Under the pieces are notes generated by a model that made no database searches, was not told where the DNA came from, and saw nothing but the letters and a program-made list of their open reading frames with translations. Shown one piece after another: positions 44,412 through 62,064 of a stretch of DNA of 64,000 nt (position 1 is its first letter; every line of letters starts with the position of its first letter). The DNA lies in contig OY855907.1 of NCBI GenBank assembly GCA_963693305.1, positions 33,080,301 through 33,144,300 of the forward strand. The letters are read 5' to 3'. Source of the stretch: Meandrina meandrites (lineage: Eukaryota; Cnidaria; Anthozoa; Scleractinia; Meandrinidae). The position numbers and the translations under genes are program-made.

Positions 44412-45992
44412 GGCTACCCAGTAGTTTACAAGTTTACGCAAGTAGAAACAAACGAAGAAAGTCACCTTTTCAGGTAACTGTAGAAATTAATTGGAGGGTT
44501 ATAAAAAAAAAATGTTTCTGGCTTGGAGGATAATGCCTTTGGCTGAAAGATTGTCCTCAAAATTTCACATTTGCCCTCGAAGGTTCGCTTCACAGCCAAC
44601 TGCAACTGTGTATTCACATGAAGTCACGGCAGCCATATTGGTGTTGCAAAACAAAGAAACGGCGGACATATTGGTGTGCCAAGCCATCCCACCGGGAATT
44701 AAAATAAATCTATTAGTCTTTTGTTTAGGTAAACCAATATGGCCACTGGCCACGTGAGTGAATACGCTCTATAAGCCTGAAAGAGTTTATTTACTAAAAT
44801 AATCTCGAATATCTTCACTTTTCTATATGCGAAAGGCATAGGAGACGCTAATTCTGTCGAGAGCCCCCTGCTCTTGGAGTACAGAGGACACATTGAAAGT
44901 GGAAAGTTAGGCCCGAAAGGCTTTTACCATATGGGGGCAAGAACTATACAAAATGTGCAGCATGCAACACTCATTCTAGATGATGAATGCGAAAAATACT
45001 TTGTGTAGGTTGACCTTATTAATGTCGTTTTATTCATTCTGTGGTAATACAACTATGTACATTACTTACCTTAGGGCACCACAGGCCTCCCAAGCTCATT
45101 GCACAAAAAGTGTAATACTTATTTCATATATATATTTATTTTGTTTTGTTAGATGAAACATGACATTTCGTAGTTTGTGTAATCACTTATGTTATTATAG
45201 TATTAGCTTGTAGTGTTTAGGTCTTTTTGTGCCATTTATAGCTTCTTGTTATAGCATTTTTTACATTCATGTGGTAACGTTTCTCCATAGTTTTGAATTT
45301 CAAATTTTAACCATATTTTTTTCTACCGTTACTTATTACTAAATAATATTTTTAGCCGCGTCTCTTAGTCTTCTGTTATTTACGTGTTATATCGTATTTT
45401 CCATACTTTAAATTTATAACGTTTAATTTTTAGAATCATTCTCTGTAACACCCGCCGTGCCTTCCGAATTATTGGAATTCAAATATATTCCCATACCGTT
45501 TGATTAACCTTACATTTTATATTCGTTTATAAATGGGCCCTACGAGCGGAACATAACTGTCCCGAGAAAGCAGTGTTAATTGTGTCACAATGCCGGCCGT
45601 TAACACCATTGTCTGGAGAAAGTGGTGTTATGTTGCATTGTCGACATGTCGGCCGCTGAGAATTTGAGCGCTCTGTCTGCTCTATGCAATGTATGGAGTT
45701 CATTGCGGTAAATTTTGTGTCATTGTCAGTAAAATGAAGTAAATAAACTAGCCTGGCTTGCTTTCTGTTGTTCGTTTGGGCTATTTCAAAACCAAGGGGA
45801 AAATGTCTCTCGTATGGATTTCGTGCGCGTTCCCTGCAACTCCCGCCGTATAGAATGTCAAGAAACAGCAAAACAAATGTGACAAAACATTGCTGAATAC
45901 TTCATCACAAAAATTGTAGAGGCGAGATTACGGCATACCTTTGCGATAGACAAAGACAAGATATACAATGAGTTTAATTTGCGATTACACTC
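44412..45992. other. Intergenic DNA between zinc-finger gene C and the TLDc gene
   Basis: AT-rich with no supported coding exon. GCCATATTGGTG and ACATATTGGTGTGCC at 44630-44680 are short direct repeats, and the CCTGCTCTTGG / TGCAGCATGCAACACTC region looks like old repeat debris. Confidence 0.35.
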
Positions 45993-45998
45993 TTTATT
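45993..45998 (-). terminator. Poly(A) signal, TLDc gene
   Basis: AATAAA on the minus strand about 200 nt after the TLDc stop codon. Confidence 0.5.
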
Positions 45999-46199
45999 TC
46001 CATACCTTCCAACGTTTGTTACAATTAATTATTACAGCAAACACCCATTCTGAGTAAGTACTGTCATAGCATTCATTATTAAACCATGTACCCCTTTAAT
46101 ATTTCACTACAAGTTTCTATCTCAGGGAGATAACGATCTCTCCATATTTTCCCCTCAAATTTCATTTAAGCCTGCGTGCCTTGCGTTGATCTAAATGGC

Positions 46200-48504
46200 C
46201 TATCGAATTGCTTCGTAATATACTTCCACGTCATTCGGAGTGAACTGAAAGCTTCCAGCTATGTAATCACAATGACGACCAGATGCTACTTGCTCTGCAA
46301 CCGAATAGCCCGCAGGAGCTTGGTAGGTATGACCGCAGCCAGTGTAAGACTCTTTTTTGGAGACAGCCTGGTCTGCTATGTAGATGTCGTTCCCATCACC
46401 AAAGGTTGGACCGTACGAGTTACAGTTGTACATGGCGAATTGTTCCTTCCCGGATAGCAGTGGTAGCTTAAGAGGCTTATATCCATCCTTGTTAAACATC
46501 GTGAAGATAAACGCTTCACTAGCAGTGGCATAACTGCAAGGTGTGCCTGACAAGATCAAAGAACGATTGCTGTAAAAATTCGACTTGAAACCTCCTTTAG
46601 GCCCTTTGGAGACCTCTTGAACGCAATTAATGAATAAAGTACTACTGAATTAAGAAAACACTACAACAAAGATTCGTTAAAAACAAACAGAACAACGTAA
46701 ACCGTTCGCTGTTCAATAGAGAGATTATAATTAGGACAGGTTATATATATATATGTTGTGGTTCAATTTTATCCTTGGCTCAAACTTTACTTTCCTTTGT
46801 TTTAAACTCATTATCATACATTACCATACACAGAAAAGTAGTATTTAAAGCTACTCTGTACTTATGGTATTTAATTTCATGCTTTACCTGTTTTCACTAA
46901 TACTGCAAAGCATTATTATCATTAACCTTTTCATGTAACACTTACTCTTCCAAGGTTCGTTGGTATATCCTCCAAATATGTAATCACCACTTTTGATTAA
47001 TGTGAATGTGGGACCTTGCCCATCACATTTCTCATGGAAGGTCGCGGCATTCCAGCCATCTGTACTAGCATGCCAACACCTCATCCACTTGCCGCCTGGA
47101 GCTGGGCGCACTGGGTCTAGGTAGGCCAGTAGTTGGTCTGTGTACTTCTGATCAAGGTTGCTAAGAATAAAGGATTTGGGAAGAAAAGGGCCTTTCCCTC
47201 CTGCTATTAAAGGAATCAAAATAGACTTTCGATAAGACAAAGAAAGAATAATCGTCTTAAGAATTGAGGAAACGCCAATGGAAAGGAAGACAAAAGTATT
47301 TAAAGTACGGTGGGGGGGGGGGGGGGGGGGGCACTCCCTTATAAGGGCTAAACGGAGACGTGCGGCCCGACAGGGTATGGTCTTCAGGATCTTTTGTCTT
47401 GAAAGGGGTGTCTTTACATGGACCAATGTCTTAATCAGGATAAGAATATATGTTAATTTATACCAACTTAGCCACAAGCCGAATTTTTACAAGTTCTTCC
47501 TTAGTGTTGACTTCCGCTGACTTCGGTATTGATACCAAGCTTAATTCATGCTTGATTACGATACAACAAATGTCTTGGACAGGGTATCAAAAATCGGCGT
47601 TCTGTCTTAATCAGAGATTCGCGTCTTAAAAAGTGTTAGGGTTTGGGCGGCCGGGCCGCACCTCCCTACCCGAGATTCTGTCAAGCAAGTACCCCCCGGG
47701 TTAAAAGTATGGACTCGATTTTATGTCGTAGGGAAGCTGTTGCTAAATTCAATGTCAGAAGCTTTCAGTGCTACGAGCAATAAGTTACTAGGGCTTTAAT
47801 TTACAATTGTTTTCGTAAGGGAAGGAGTACTTATTCATTTCTAAGAGTTGATAGGAATCATCATGGGCAGCTGACATCAGGGAGATAACATTTTACACCA
47901 GGGAGGAACAGAGATGACCAGGGAATTTACTACAATCCAAGAAATTTTACCACTGAGGTCGCAATAACTCACCAGGTTTGGGTTCTTTTAATGAATCGAT
48001 CTTTTCTTGAAGCTCATCGAGTGTTTCGTTGATCTCTTTTAACTTTTCACAGGCTAGAACAAAAGGAATCCTCAAAGCAATTTAAAGTCCACTGGACAGT
48101 GTGGTGTTTAGTGATTCTAATGCCTTGTTCAAGGGTTGTGAAACACGATGATATTTGCGATAGAAATATCAATACAACTGCCGCCAATTTGAACGATGTC
48201 ATAAGAACGCTAAAATTTCAAAGAACTTAGAAATTTTGTTATAGTTACTATTTAGGAAAGAAGAAGGTCTTTGAACAACCTGTTAGTTAAATCCAAGCCA
48301 TAACAGCATTATATATGGGATTCCTTGACCCGTAAACATAATTCGGATGATATACCTACCTGAGCATTGAGTGATTTTCTTGATTTTTTCTTCCAATTTC
48401 TTAACCCTGGCTTTAAGCTGTTTAAATTTTATTCCAGCTACAACGGGTTTGGGTTCCTCCATCACAATGAGCAATAATAGACAAGTAACTAAAGCAAACC
48501 TCAT
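46200..48504 (-). CDS. Secreted coiled-coil TLDc-domain protein, 4 coding exons
   Basis: Coding exons 48360-48504, 47973-48053, 46946-47203 and 46200-46546 sum to 831 nt, giving 276 aa. All introns are GT-AG and phases match. Residues 1-23 are a signal peptide (MRFALVTCLLLLIVM), residues 26-75 a charged coiled coil with C47 and C50 (QCSAC), and residues 84-276 a TLDc domain (GWNAATFHEKCDGQGPT, GDYIFGGYTN, FGDGNDIYIAD, FTPNDVEVYYE). Cytosolic TLDc proteins (OXR1, NCOA7) relate to oxidative stress and V-ATPase regulation; secreted cnidarian forms are poorly understood, so the role is open. The coiled coil and CxxC suggest a disulfide-linked oligomer. A 5' UTR exon with donor at 50307/50308 (GGCACAGTCCAAA|GTAAGT) matches the one of the divergent paralog at 52.5 kb. 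Confidence 0.9.
46750..46840. repeat. Dispersed repeat, same as 6485-6570
   Basis: ATGTTGTGGTTCAATTTTATC through CATACATTACCATAC, in the last TLDc intron. Confidence 0.55.
47311..47700. mobile_element. MITE with poly-G and CCCCCCGGG ends
   Basis: Starts with a G run of about 20 and ends AGTACCCCCCGGG; GTGCGGCCCGAC and GGCCGGGCCGCAC are inverted near the ends. Same group as 3218-3632. It lies in TLDc intron 2; no clean target duplication. Confidence 0.65.
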
Positions 48505-48513
48505 TTTAGTGGC

Positions 48514-50307
48514 GATTTCCTTGAAAAAAAAAAGAAACAAGACTTTTTACATTTATGTATTTGGATTACTCATGGCTCAGTTTGGTAAGCTTTTAGGGAT
48601 AACCTTTCTGATACCACATATCCAGATTGGAACGATGATTGAGAGATGTCAAGCGTGTTTAAAGGTCAAATGAACTAAAATTTCGACATTCTTTCTTTTG
48701 CGATTTTAAACCAACCAAACGCTAGAAGAATTCATTATTAAATAAACTTAAGGCGAAATTTTGCTTTCTGAGCCTTAAAGCGTGAACTATAGCAAAAACT
48801 ACGAAGATTTCCGAAGACTTCACGAAAACGTTTTGAAAATGACCGCGCACTGAAATGGAAGGAATGGATCGAGCTTTGAATTTTGTGACGTAATAGTTTT
48901 ATTTTACGGCTTTGCGATCGAAGAGACGATCGTCGTTTAAAAAGCGAATAATGTAAAGTTTGAGAGTTTCAGTCAGTCTGAGTAATTCAAATAATTCTGA
49001 AAGGATCTAAGCTTTTTTAAAACATTGTTGTTATATTTTTTACTACATTGGAATCCAGTTCAAAGCACTGAGTAAAATTGTAAGCATTGTACGATATAGG
49101 AGGTTTTCAAACACTAGATGGCATATAAAAATCATCAGTCTGCTCAGCTTGGTATAGAACAACTAATTTTGTTATATACCCCAAGTGAAATGCAGTTTTT
49201 TTGGATTTGCACGTCATTCTTATCAGGACGTGTGCGGCTTGAATAGGATGTGGCCAAAAGCCACATCCAAAATTGAATTCACTGTTTCTTTTCTGTACTC
49301 GAAAGTCACACAAAACACAAAAATAAATTTGTACTCAAAAATTTAACTTGAATGTAAGGATATTTCTCAATGCAAATTCGAAACCGCAAAGGCATCACGC
49401 ATGGTAAAACTTTCAATGAATAAATTCGTGTCGTTTTATTTTTCAACTGAAGGAAAATTCAATGTTGAAATAAAAACAGAGTTCTGTTTGTATTAGCTGT
49501 TTTTGGTCCATATTTATTTAGCCGGTGCCTGTTATTTAGTGCTCGAAATTAACGGTTGTAAACCCAACATAAATACAACCTTTGAAGCATAATTTTATAC
49601 GCGTCAAAAAGCACGTGCACGTGCATGGAAACAAATTATTTGGCGAGGATATTGAACTAACGAATTCAAATTCTGACTATATTGACTGACTATATTTCAC
49701 CATAATGGAATTACAACCGAGTTCCTAAGTTTTCTTTGATGAAAGCGATTTTTTAACATTTGACGTTCGTTTGTGATATAAACGCGCTACTAAACATAAC
49801 AACCAGAATTCTACCAAAATTCAACCAGAGAAATTTTCACACCAAAACCATTATGGCCAAATGTGGCTAAATACATAATCCAAAACTATTCTTCTTGCGT
49901 TCGCTAGGTTAGATGCCTTGCTTACTGTGTAACTTGAACATCTTCCATTAACCAAAACTGTGTGTAATGATTGTAAAATGCGACACTATTCAACGAAAAT
50001 AATTTTGTGAAACATCAGCTACACCCTCGCTTTTTCAATACTGAATTGGCTTCCATGTAGCTCGTGATTGGACGGTGTTTACAGGTGAAGGACGCAATAA
50101 AATACTGCAGTTCTGCAGTTTCTTTATACCAAGTCTCACAATTTATTGTGATGGTACTTAAAATACCTGACAACGAACGAATTTAGTGCAAGTTCTGAAC
50201 TTATAAAATTTATCTGAACTTAGAATTAAAATTCAGTTATTTTAAGAAAGTCCCACAGAATCTAATTTTACTGGAATTAAAGAAATATTAACGCTTTTTA
50301 TACTTAC
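48514..50307 (-). other. First (5' UTR) intron of the TLDc gene
   Basis: Runs from donor GTAAGTATAAA next to 50308 to the acceptor CTTTTTTTTTTCAAG just before the signal-peptide exon. AT-rich; no repeat or frame could be named with confidence. Confidence 0.6.
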
Positions 50308-50390
50308 TTTGGACTGTGCCTCCGCTTGGCTGCAAAGTAGATTGATAGTAGTATAGGGAAGGTATAGCCTCTCAAGTTCTTATATAAACC
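50308..50390 (-). other. 5' UTR exon of the TLDc gene
   Basis: Ends GGAGGCACAGTCCAAA|GTAAGT on the minus strand, homologous to AGAGGCACAATCCAAG|GTAAGT of the plus-strand paralog. The upstream limit is approximate. Confidence 0.55.
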
Positions 50391-50763
50391 TGAAAAAATA
50401 ATAAACAAAAGGATGATTAGCTCGGATTAGCATGCAGCGATATAAACACTCAGAGATGACAGCATACTTCGTCCCTGGTTGATCCAAAAAGTGTCTGTAC
50501 AAAAAAAGCTCTGATGGAGTATTTACATGGAGGATTTATTATGCATGTCCAAAAGCCAATTCAGACAAGTAGTTCAGTTTCCCATTGGTTGGTGATGATC
50601 TCATGAGTTGTATGATTGGCTGAACTCAAAAGCCGAGGATTGGCAGAAAAGAAAAGAATTCTTTGCTGGCCTAACAACCAATCGATGTGTCAAAAATGCG
50701 GTTATATTTTTTACCGAGAGAGAATAGACTAACTAGCTTTTTTGGAAAAGAATCGTGCCTAAT

Positions 50764-51005
50764 CAAAATGAGCTAGTTAATCATCGGTCCTTTATTTTAT
50801 AGTCTCACCTATATTCAATGGCAAGTTGAAAAGGAAATTTACACATTGAAATATATTAATGAACCGATTTTGTATTATCAAAGGGAAAGGCAAAATGAGC
50901 TAGTTAATCATCGGTCCTTTATTTTATAGTCTCACCTATTTTGAAAAGGAATTTTACACATTGAAATACATTAATGAACCAATTTTGTATTATCAAAGGG
51001 AAGAA
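50764..51005 (+). repeat. Tandem duplication (~127-bp offset)
   Basis: AAATGAGCTAGTTAATCATC begins at 50766 and again at 50893, followed in both by CGGTCCTTTATTTTATAG, TCTCACCTAT and TTACACATTGAAATA. It lies between the two divergent first exons. Confidence 0.85.
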
Positions 51006-52439
51006 AGGCATTTATCAATACGACTTTTTGAAGGAAACCCAAAGGCAAAAGGAACAACATTAGGACAAAAGAAAATCGTTCCTCGAAGGAACCCATTCTC
51101 ACGCATTCGAAATTTTACTCTCTATTCGTCCTGAGCTTCAGTCAATCAGAAGATGCTCTTTATGTCCCATTCACAAGAAAACGCAGGACAGTTTATCAGA
51201 CAATGCAAGCTTCAGCTAATTTGGGTTAATTTTAATAATTACAAAGAGATAACAAATATCTTTTGTAGAAACTAGTATTATTGCTATTATATGCCACGAA
51301 TGCCGCAAATAGATCAAGGTTTCGTGCATGGCAATTAATTAAGAGCAGATATATAGGAGTCAAACTGCCTGCTGAACCAATGCCATTCCATTGGGCAGCG
51401 TGGGTCACATAAGTCCACTGTTTGGATATTAAATGATAGGAGTAGATATGCAGCATTGTAATGACTTTTAGCCCAAATCAGTTGACACTTGCATTGTCTG
51501 GCGTCCTTCCCAATGTATTGTTAGGGATGAGGCATGGCACGAATCATTAACGTCAAAGAAACCCAGGTTGATGAAGAGCGAGTAACATGGAGAGGACTGT
51601 AAGAGTACCCAAGAGGCTTCAACGCCGGAAACCTGTGTGGACCTTGGCAGTTGACCTTGAAAATTCCCAAATGAATGAAAAATGGTCCTTCCGTGCCTAC
51701 AACACCCTAAATCTATGGCAACATATGTTTAACAGATATGCTGGAAAAAAAATTCACGGCCCATTCAAAATCGATGAACTATTCTTCCCCTCAAAATAGC
51801 TAGTTAATCAATGAATAATTGTATTTTTAATCTATTGTTCCTCGTTGAATTATTGTTCCCTTACCGGATTAGTTAATCGCCACCTTTGCCCTTATTTCTT
51901 TGTTCCTATTTTTATGGTCTCAACAATTGTATATCTGTTACGTGACGGTGAGATCACTTCTCATCCATCGAAGATTGTAGACTGGCGACCGAAAGCTCGC
52001 GAGATTTTTGACTTGTTTACTTGTTCGAGAGAATGATGTTTAAATTTTAATACCTTTTATGTCAGTGGATGGTGTTTTAATGTTTAACTGATAGCCATGT
52101 TTCTCTCATGTAGTCGAATTTTTGACAGTTCGAACGGTTGTCCAGTCAGAAGGAGTTTTCGTTATCAGCTAATCATCGATAATCACACCTCCGCATTTCG
52201 CTCTGAATAATCATATAACTGGCTTGGTCATCAGCAATCAATGGAAAGCTATTTATATGGTTATCGCACACCTCTGTTACATCCCTTTTCAGCTCAGATA
52301 TTCCATCAAAGTGTGTTTACAGAAATTTCAGGAGTATCCGGCGAAATCGAAGTATGCTGTCGAACCTGTACACATTTGGTGTCCAATACTGATCGATCCG
52401 AGCTGATCTTCCCTCTATTTATTTTTTGCAGGTTTGGAT
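51006..52439. other. Intergenic DNA between the divergent paralogs
   Basis: No homology to known domains was recognised. A 70-codon plus-strand frame at 51587-51799 is short and unsupported. Confidence 0.4.
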
Positions 52440-52515
52440 CATTTTAAAAAACTTGAGCGTCAATCCTTTTCACATTGAAAAATTTACTTTAGAGGCAAAC
52501 AGAGGCACAATCCAA
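52440..52515 (+). other. 5' UTR exon of the coiled-coil paralog
   Basis: Ends AGAGGCACAATCCAAG|GTAAGT, matching the first exon of the TLDc gene. The upstream limit is approximate. Confidence 0.55.
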
Positions 52516-52555
52516 GGTAAGTCTTCAAAGTGTTCTGTCATCCTGTCATCTTTTT

Positions 52556-52602
52556 TTCAGTGCCACTAAAATGGACGTTGCCTACATTCTTATTTTCTCT
52601 AG
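52556..52602 (+). pseudogene. Possible relic of a third signal-peptide exon
   Basis: TTTTTTTCAG followed by TGCCACTAAAATGGACGTTG resembles the acceptor and start of the true exon (GGCCACTAAAATGAGGATTG at 52899). The similarity fades after about 30 nt. Confidence 0.4.
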
Positions 52603-52896
52603 GACTTAAAAAAAGTGACTGCATTCGATATTTTCACATCTTGTCCACGTTTGCTGTCATTATCATCATTCTTTATCCCGTGATGTTGTACCACCAAATG
52701 TCTGCAGCTTGAAGCCTCTTATGACGTTATTTAGGGAACTACGTACCTGAACTACCAGTAGCTTGGGTGGTTGAGCGTTGAATCATAAGATCGTCATTTC
52801 TTATTTAAAGTCGCGTCCTAACAGCTTGCCATCTACAGCATACATCACGACTCTTGTCGATAACATTAATGCTTAGTTATTTTTTTTTCCAGAGAC

Positions 52897-54701
52897 ATGG
52901 CCACTAAAATGAGGATTGCTATTGTGACTTGTCTATTGCTGTTCATTGTGATGGAACAAGCCAAGCCTATCCTGGCTAAAAAAGGCGGAGGAAAATTTAA
53001 AGAGCTTAAAGCCAAGGTAGAAAAATTGGAAGAGGTTTTGGAGCAAATGCAGAAATGCAAACGTTAGTATTTGATTGCATTGTGTTTTTTTTTTTTACAA
53101 GAAACCGCTTTTTTCCTTTACAAGAAGACATGCGGCGCTTGCCGTATCGTGCCGTCCTTATGCGCTCCATAGCCGAGTTAAAAATAATTAGCAATTATTC
53201 ATCGAAATGGAGGTAAATTAAATATCCACCGTGCAGTTTCACCGACACTGAGGTGAATAATTGTATTGGTATATACCACAAAAGCTGAGTAACTCTTGGA
53301 CCAAAACATTATTTTCGGTGCCCAAAGTTCGTGCATGGCATTCGCTGGTCGTTTGTTAATGTCAGAGCATATCACAGGTGATATGCTTCTGTTAATAGAG
53401 AGATTAAGCTGGACGTTATACGGCAAACGCAAGCTTGCCTTTCATTTTGTTACCTTTTTTATCGAATTGTAAAATCAATCCCTCAGAAAATTAAGGAAAA
53501 AAATCACACATTCACGACAAGCACAAACCTACGCATTCCTGCCTACAAACAGCGAACGGCGCGGCAGACGGCAGAATTGGAATTTTTGCCTTTCGTGGGA
53601 AAAACGAACGTCATGCTTAATCTCTCTAGTTTCTACATGGTGGATGCATGACTCAACGCTGATAGCGGTCAAAATGTGTCTTGTCAGTCAAAAATGACTG
53701 CGACTTTAACATCTGTTTAATTTTAAATAACGAAATAACGGCACATTGAGACGTAAGCAAGAAACAGGTGTTCCATTACAAAATTAGCTTAAATCTGTCG
53801 CCTTATATTGCAGATAAAGGTACAGGTTCTCTATACTATGATGATAATGCTACAATGTGCTTCCTGAAGCCTAGACCCACTCTCCCCCTTCCATCTTCCT
53901 TAAGAGGAATTTTTTTCAAGACCTTTTTGGGGGAGTGGGGAGGGGGGAGGGGGGAGGGAGGGGGACAATAGCAACATCTGTCACAGTAATTAAGTAGAAT
54001 TTTTAAATGTTTTAATTATGCTAAGAAACACAATTTCACGGAATAGTGGCTGCAATAGTACGGCATCTTTATGCTATTTTACCTTCACAGTGGTCAAACG
54101 CTACGCACGTGCGCAGTTCCCGTGCAATTCTTGCCAAAATTCTTCATACAAAGTCTTAAATTTTCCGAAAACTTTCGCTTTAAAGCCAAAAGTTAACGCC
54201 GTCCCTGGAAAGTTAAGGTTTATACGCAGCTTATGGATGGGAAATTTGATAATTGATCTCCACTGAATTTCCCAGCTTCAAATTTTCTTTTACCGTACTA
54301 ATTCTATAACAATTTCCTACAAAAGTTTGCCCACTTTCGAGTCAAATTCTCAGAAAAGTTCAAGGCGCCGAAAACCGGAGGTGACCTAATTTTTGCGTTT
54401 GACCGCTGTGAATATTGTACCCGCAAGAGAAAGACGCATCGCTTCTAGAGAGTTTGCATTTGGAACTGTTTTCTGAGGCCCTGTTTGCAAGGAAATGGCA
54501 TAACCCTAATGTTAGGGTTACCCTTGATATTTCGATAGAAAATAACATCTTATTACTGTTCCTCTGGACAAAGTTTTAGTTTCAAGTTCATTTGACCCTT
54601 CCCTCGAAACTTTTTCTATAGCTTGCAAAGAGATAGAAAAGATCCTGAAAAGGCTTGCTGAGATGAACGATACCGTCAGTTCATTAATGGAAGAGAGTTA
54701 A
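52897..54701 (+). CDS. Short secreted coiled-coil protein, paralog of the TLDc protein without TLDc
   Basis: Coding exons 52897-53062 and 54622-54701 give 81 aa. The ATG at 52897 adds MATK before MRIAIVTC; the start at 52909 aligns with the TLDc gene and may be the real one, because the first ATG is not conserved there. It has a signal peptide (TCLLLFIVMEQAKP), a lysine/glutamate-rich coiled coil, and C54 and C57 (KCKPC) matching C47/C50 of the TLDc protein. Translation stops (EES, TAA) five bases before the exon end. A last exon from 55210 is then 3' UTR; it holds a 29-codon open frame that is not in phase with any splice seen. It could pair with the TLDc protein through the shared coiled coil, an inference. 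The TLDc domain is absent downstream. Confidence 0.78.
53938..53967. repeat. (GGGGAGG)n G-rich tract
   Basis: Imperfect GGGAGG units in the single coding-region intron of the coiled-coil gene. Confidence 0.85.
54084..54412. mobile_element. MITE with TTCACAGNGGTCAAACGC ends
   Basis: TTCACAGTGGTCAAACGC at the left and GCGTTTGACCGCTGTGAA at the right. Flanks TATTTTACC and TATTGTACC form a 9-bp duplication with one mismatch. It lies in the intron of the coiled-coil gene. Confidence 0.85.
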
Positions 54702-55209
54702 CCCAGGTGAGTTATTTTGCCCTTTTTTAGCCCAGCAGATTGTAATTAATCCCCATCCATGAGATTTCCTCTTTGGTGTGAAAATTCAATCCCAGGATAG
54801 GCCGATATAAATGCCTAGTACCCAGACATTCCCTTCCCGCTTACCGATTTGCCGCGAAATTTTGTAACGTCTCCGACACGTCTAGGCCGTTACGCTAGTC
54901 CTCAAAGAAAGCCCTGCGACTAGTAGCGAAGTTCCGACAATATTTCTTATTCGCGCGTGGGCACGAAGAATTTCACACGTATTTTAAAACCGAAAAGTCA
55001 CATCCCTGATAAAGAACAGCTTTGTCTATGAAGTAGAAACCTGCAAGATTCTCACCTATTGCATGCTCTTCGTCAACATTGCAGTGAATTTTATTGTAAA
55101 ACGTCCTAACTCTGATAAGAAACAGCTTTGCCTATGAATAAAAACGCGCAAAGATCGATGCTATTGCATATTAACATTGCAATGTACTTCTGTGTTCCTC
55201 TTTTTGTAG

Positions 55210-55325
55210 GGAAAGGCCCGTTACGGAAATGTTAAAGACAAGATGGCTTCCCTTCACGTAAAGTTGACCACAGTTTTGGAAAATTTTAGTGTGAAATAAC
55301 TCAAATAAATTTTGTCTTTGATCTA
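55210..55325 (+). other. 3' UTR exon of the coiled-coil gene with poly(A) signal
   Basis: Follows acceptor CTTTTTGTAG. AATAAA at 55304-55309. The preceding exon ends CCCAG|GTGAGT at 54706. Confidence 0.65.
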
Positions 55326-55664
55326 TACTGTATTCATGCTTTTTCTCGGTGTTATTTTCAAATAATTAGAGGTTTCTACTCACTAATTCACACGGGGGCC
55401 CCTCACGTCCAACTGGAGGAGGAAGAAAAAAAATCTTACCATCTATTAAACGTGCCTTTTGTTTTGTAGCTGCCAGTTTGAATTTAAAATACGCGGTCTG
55501 CTTGTACGGGCTCTGGAACGGAGTAAATACCGTTCGGTTGCTCATGGATCTCTTAGTGTATGACTGACTCGAGCGGCTCCCAAGGATTTCTCGGCTCTAG
55601 GCCTCACACCAAGCATGCCACTAAAACAGAGGAACCCAGCTGTCTACATTGATACTGGCGATTT

Positions 55665-55750
55665 GATACTAGGAGTAACCCTGTGATGGATTAGCATCTC
55701 ATCCAGGATTGAATAGAAATACTCCGAGTCGCTTAACCGGAAACCTGACC
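55665..55750 (-). mobile_element. SINE fragment
   Basis: ACTAGGAGTAACCCTGTGATGG, GCATCTCATCCAGG and ATACTCCGAGTCGCTT match the body of the full-length SINEs, in scrambled or partial form. Confidence 0.5.
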
Positions 55751-55754
55751 TTGC

Positions 55755-55974
55755 AAGGGCCCGTTTCTCGAAAGCCCCGGAAAAAAGCCATTTTTACTGT
55801 ATCTGTATCTTAAAAACAGAGAAGTGTATCGACCTGAAATTTTGTATGAAGGGAACCTCTGTTCATATTAAAGATATCATGGAATTAAATAGCTCTGTAA
55901 TTATAAGGTTTGAGATTTTGTTATGGCTTTCCGAGTGCGAAAACGTTTCGGGACCTTCGAGAAACGGGCCCCTG
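55755..55974. mobile_element. MITE, family with CCCGTTTCTCGAAAG ends
   Basis: AGGGCCCGTTTCTCGAAAG and CTTCGAGAAACGGGCCCCT are inverted. Opposite-orientation relative of 10497-10729. Confidence 0.85.
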
Positions 55975-56138
55975 ATGGGCCACAAGTCCCCTAGTGCATT
56001 GACTGTGTGTGAAGCCATGTGTTAAAACCCTGTTGGAGTCCCACAATTTTTAGGCTTCTTTGCAATTGCTTGATTTCCATCAGAATTGAGACGATCAAAT
56101 TCTTCACTCTAAAAGTCACAACGTCTGTAAGGAAACTG

Positions 56139-62064
<5,926 letters not shown>

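Noticed and set aside
44574..44757. Possible coding fragment on both strands
   Set aside because: No family recognised; it overlaps short direct repeats.
51587..51799. 70-aa plus-strand frame
   Set aside because: No recognisable motif, no splice support, and a chance length for this base composition.
55210..55299. A TLDc or further coiled-coil coding exon of the short paralog
   Set aside because: The 29-codon frame is open, but its phase does not match the preceding exon, which already contains a stop.
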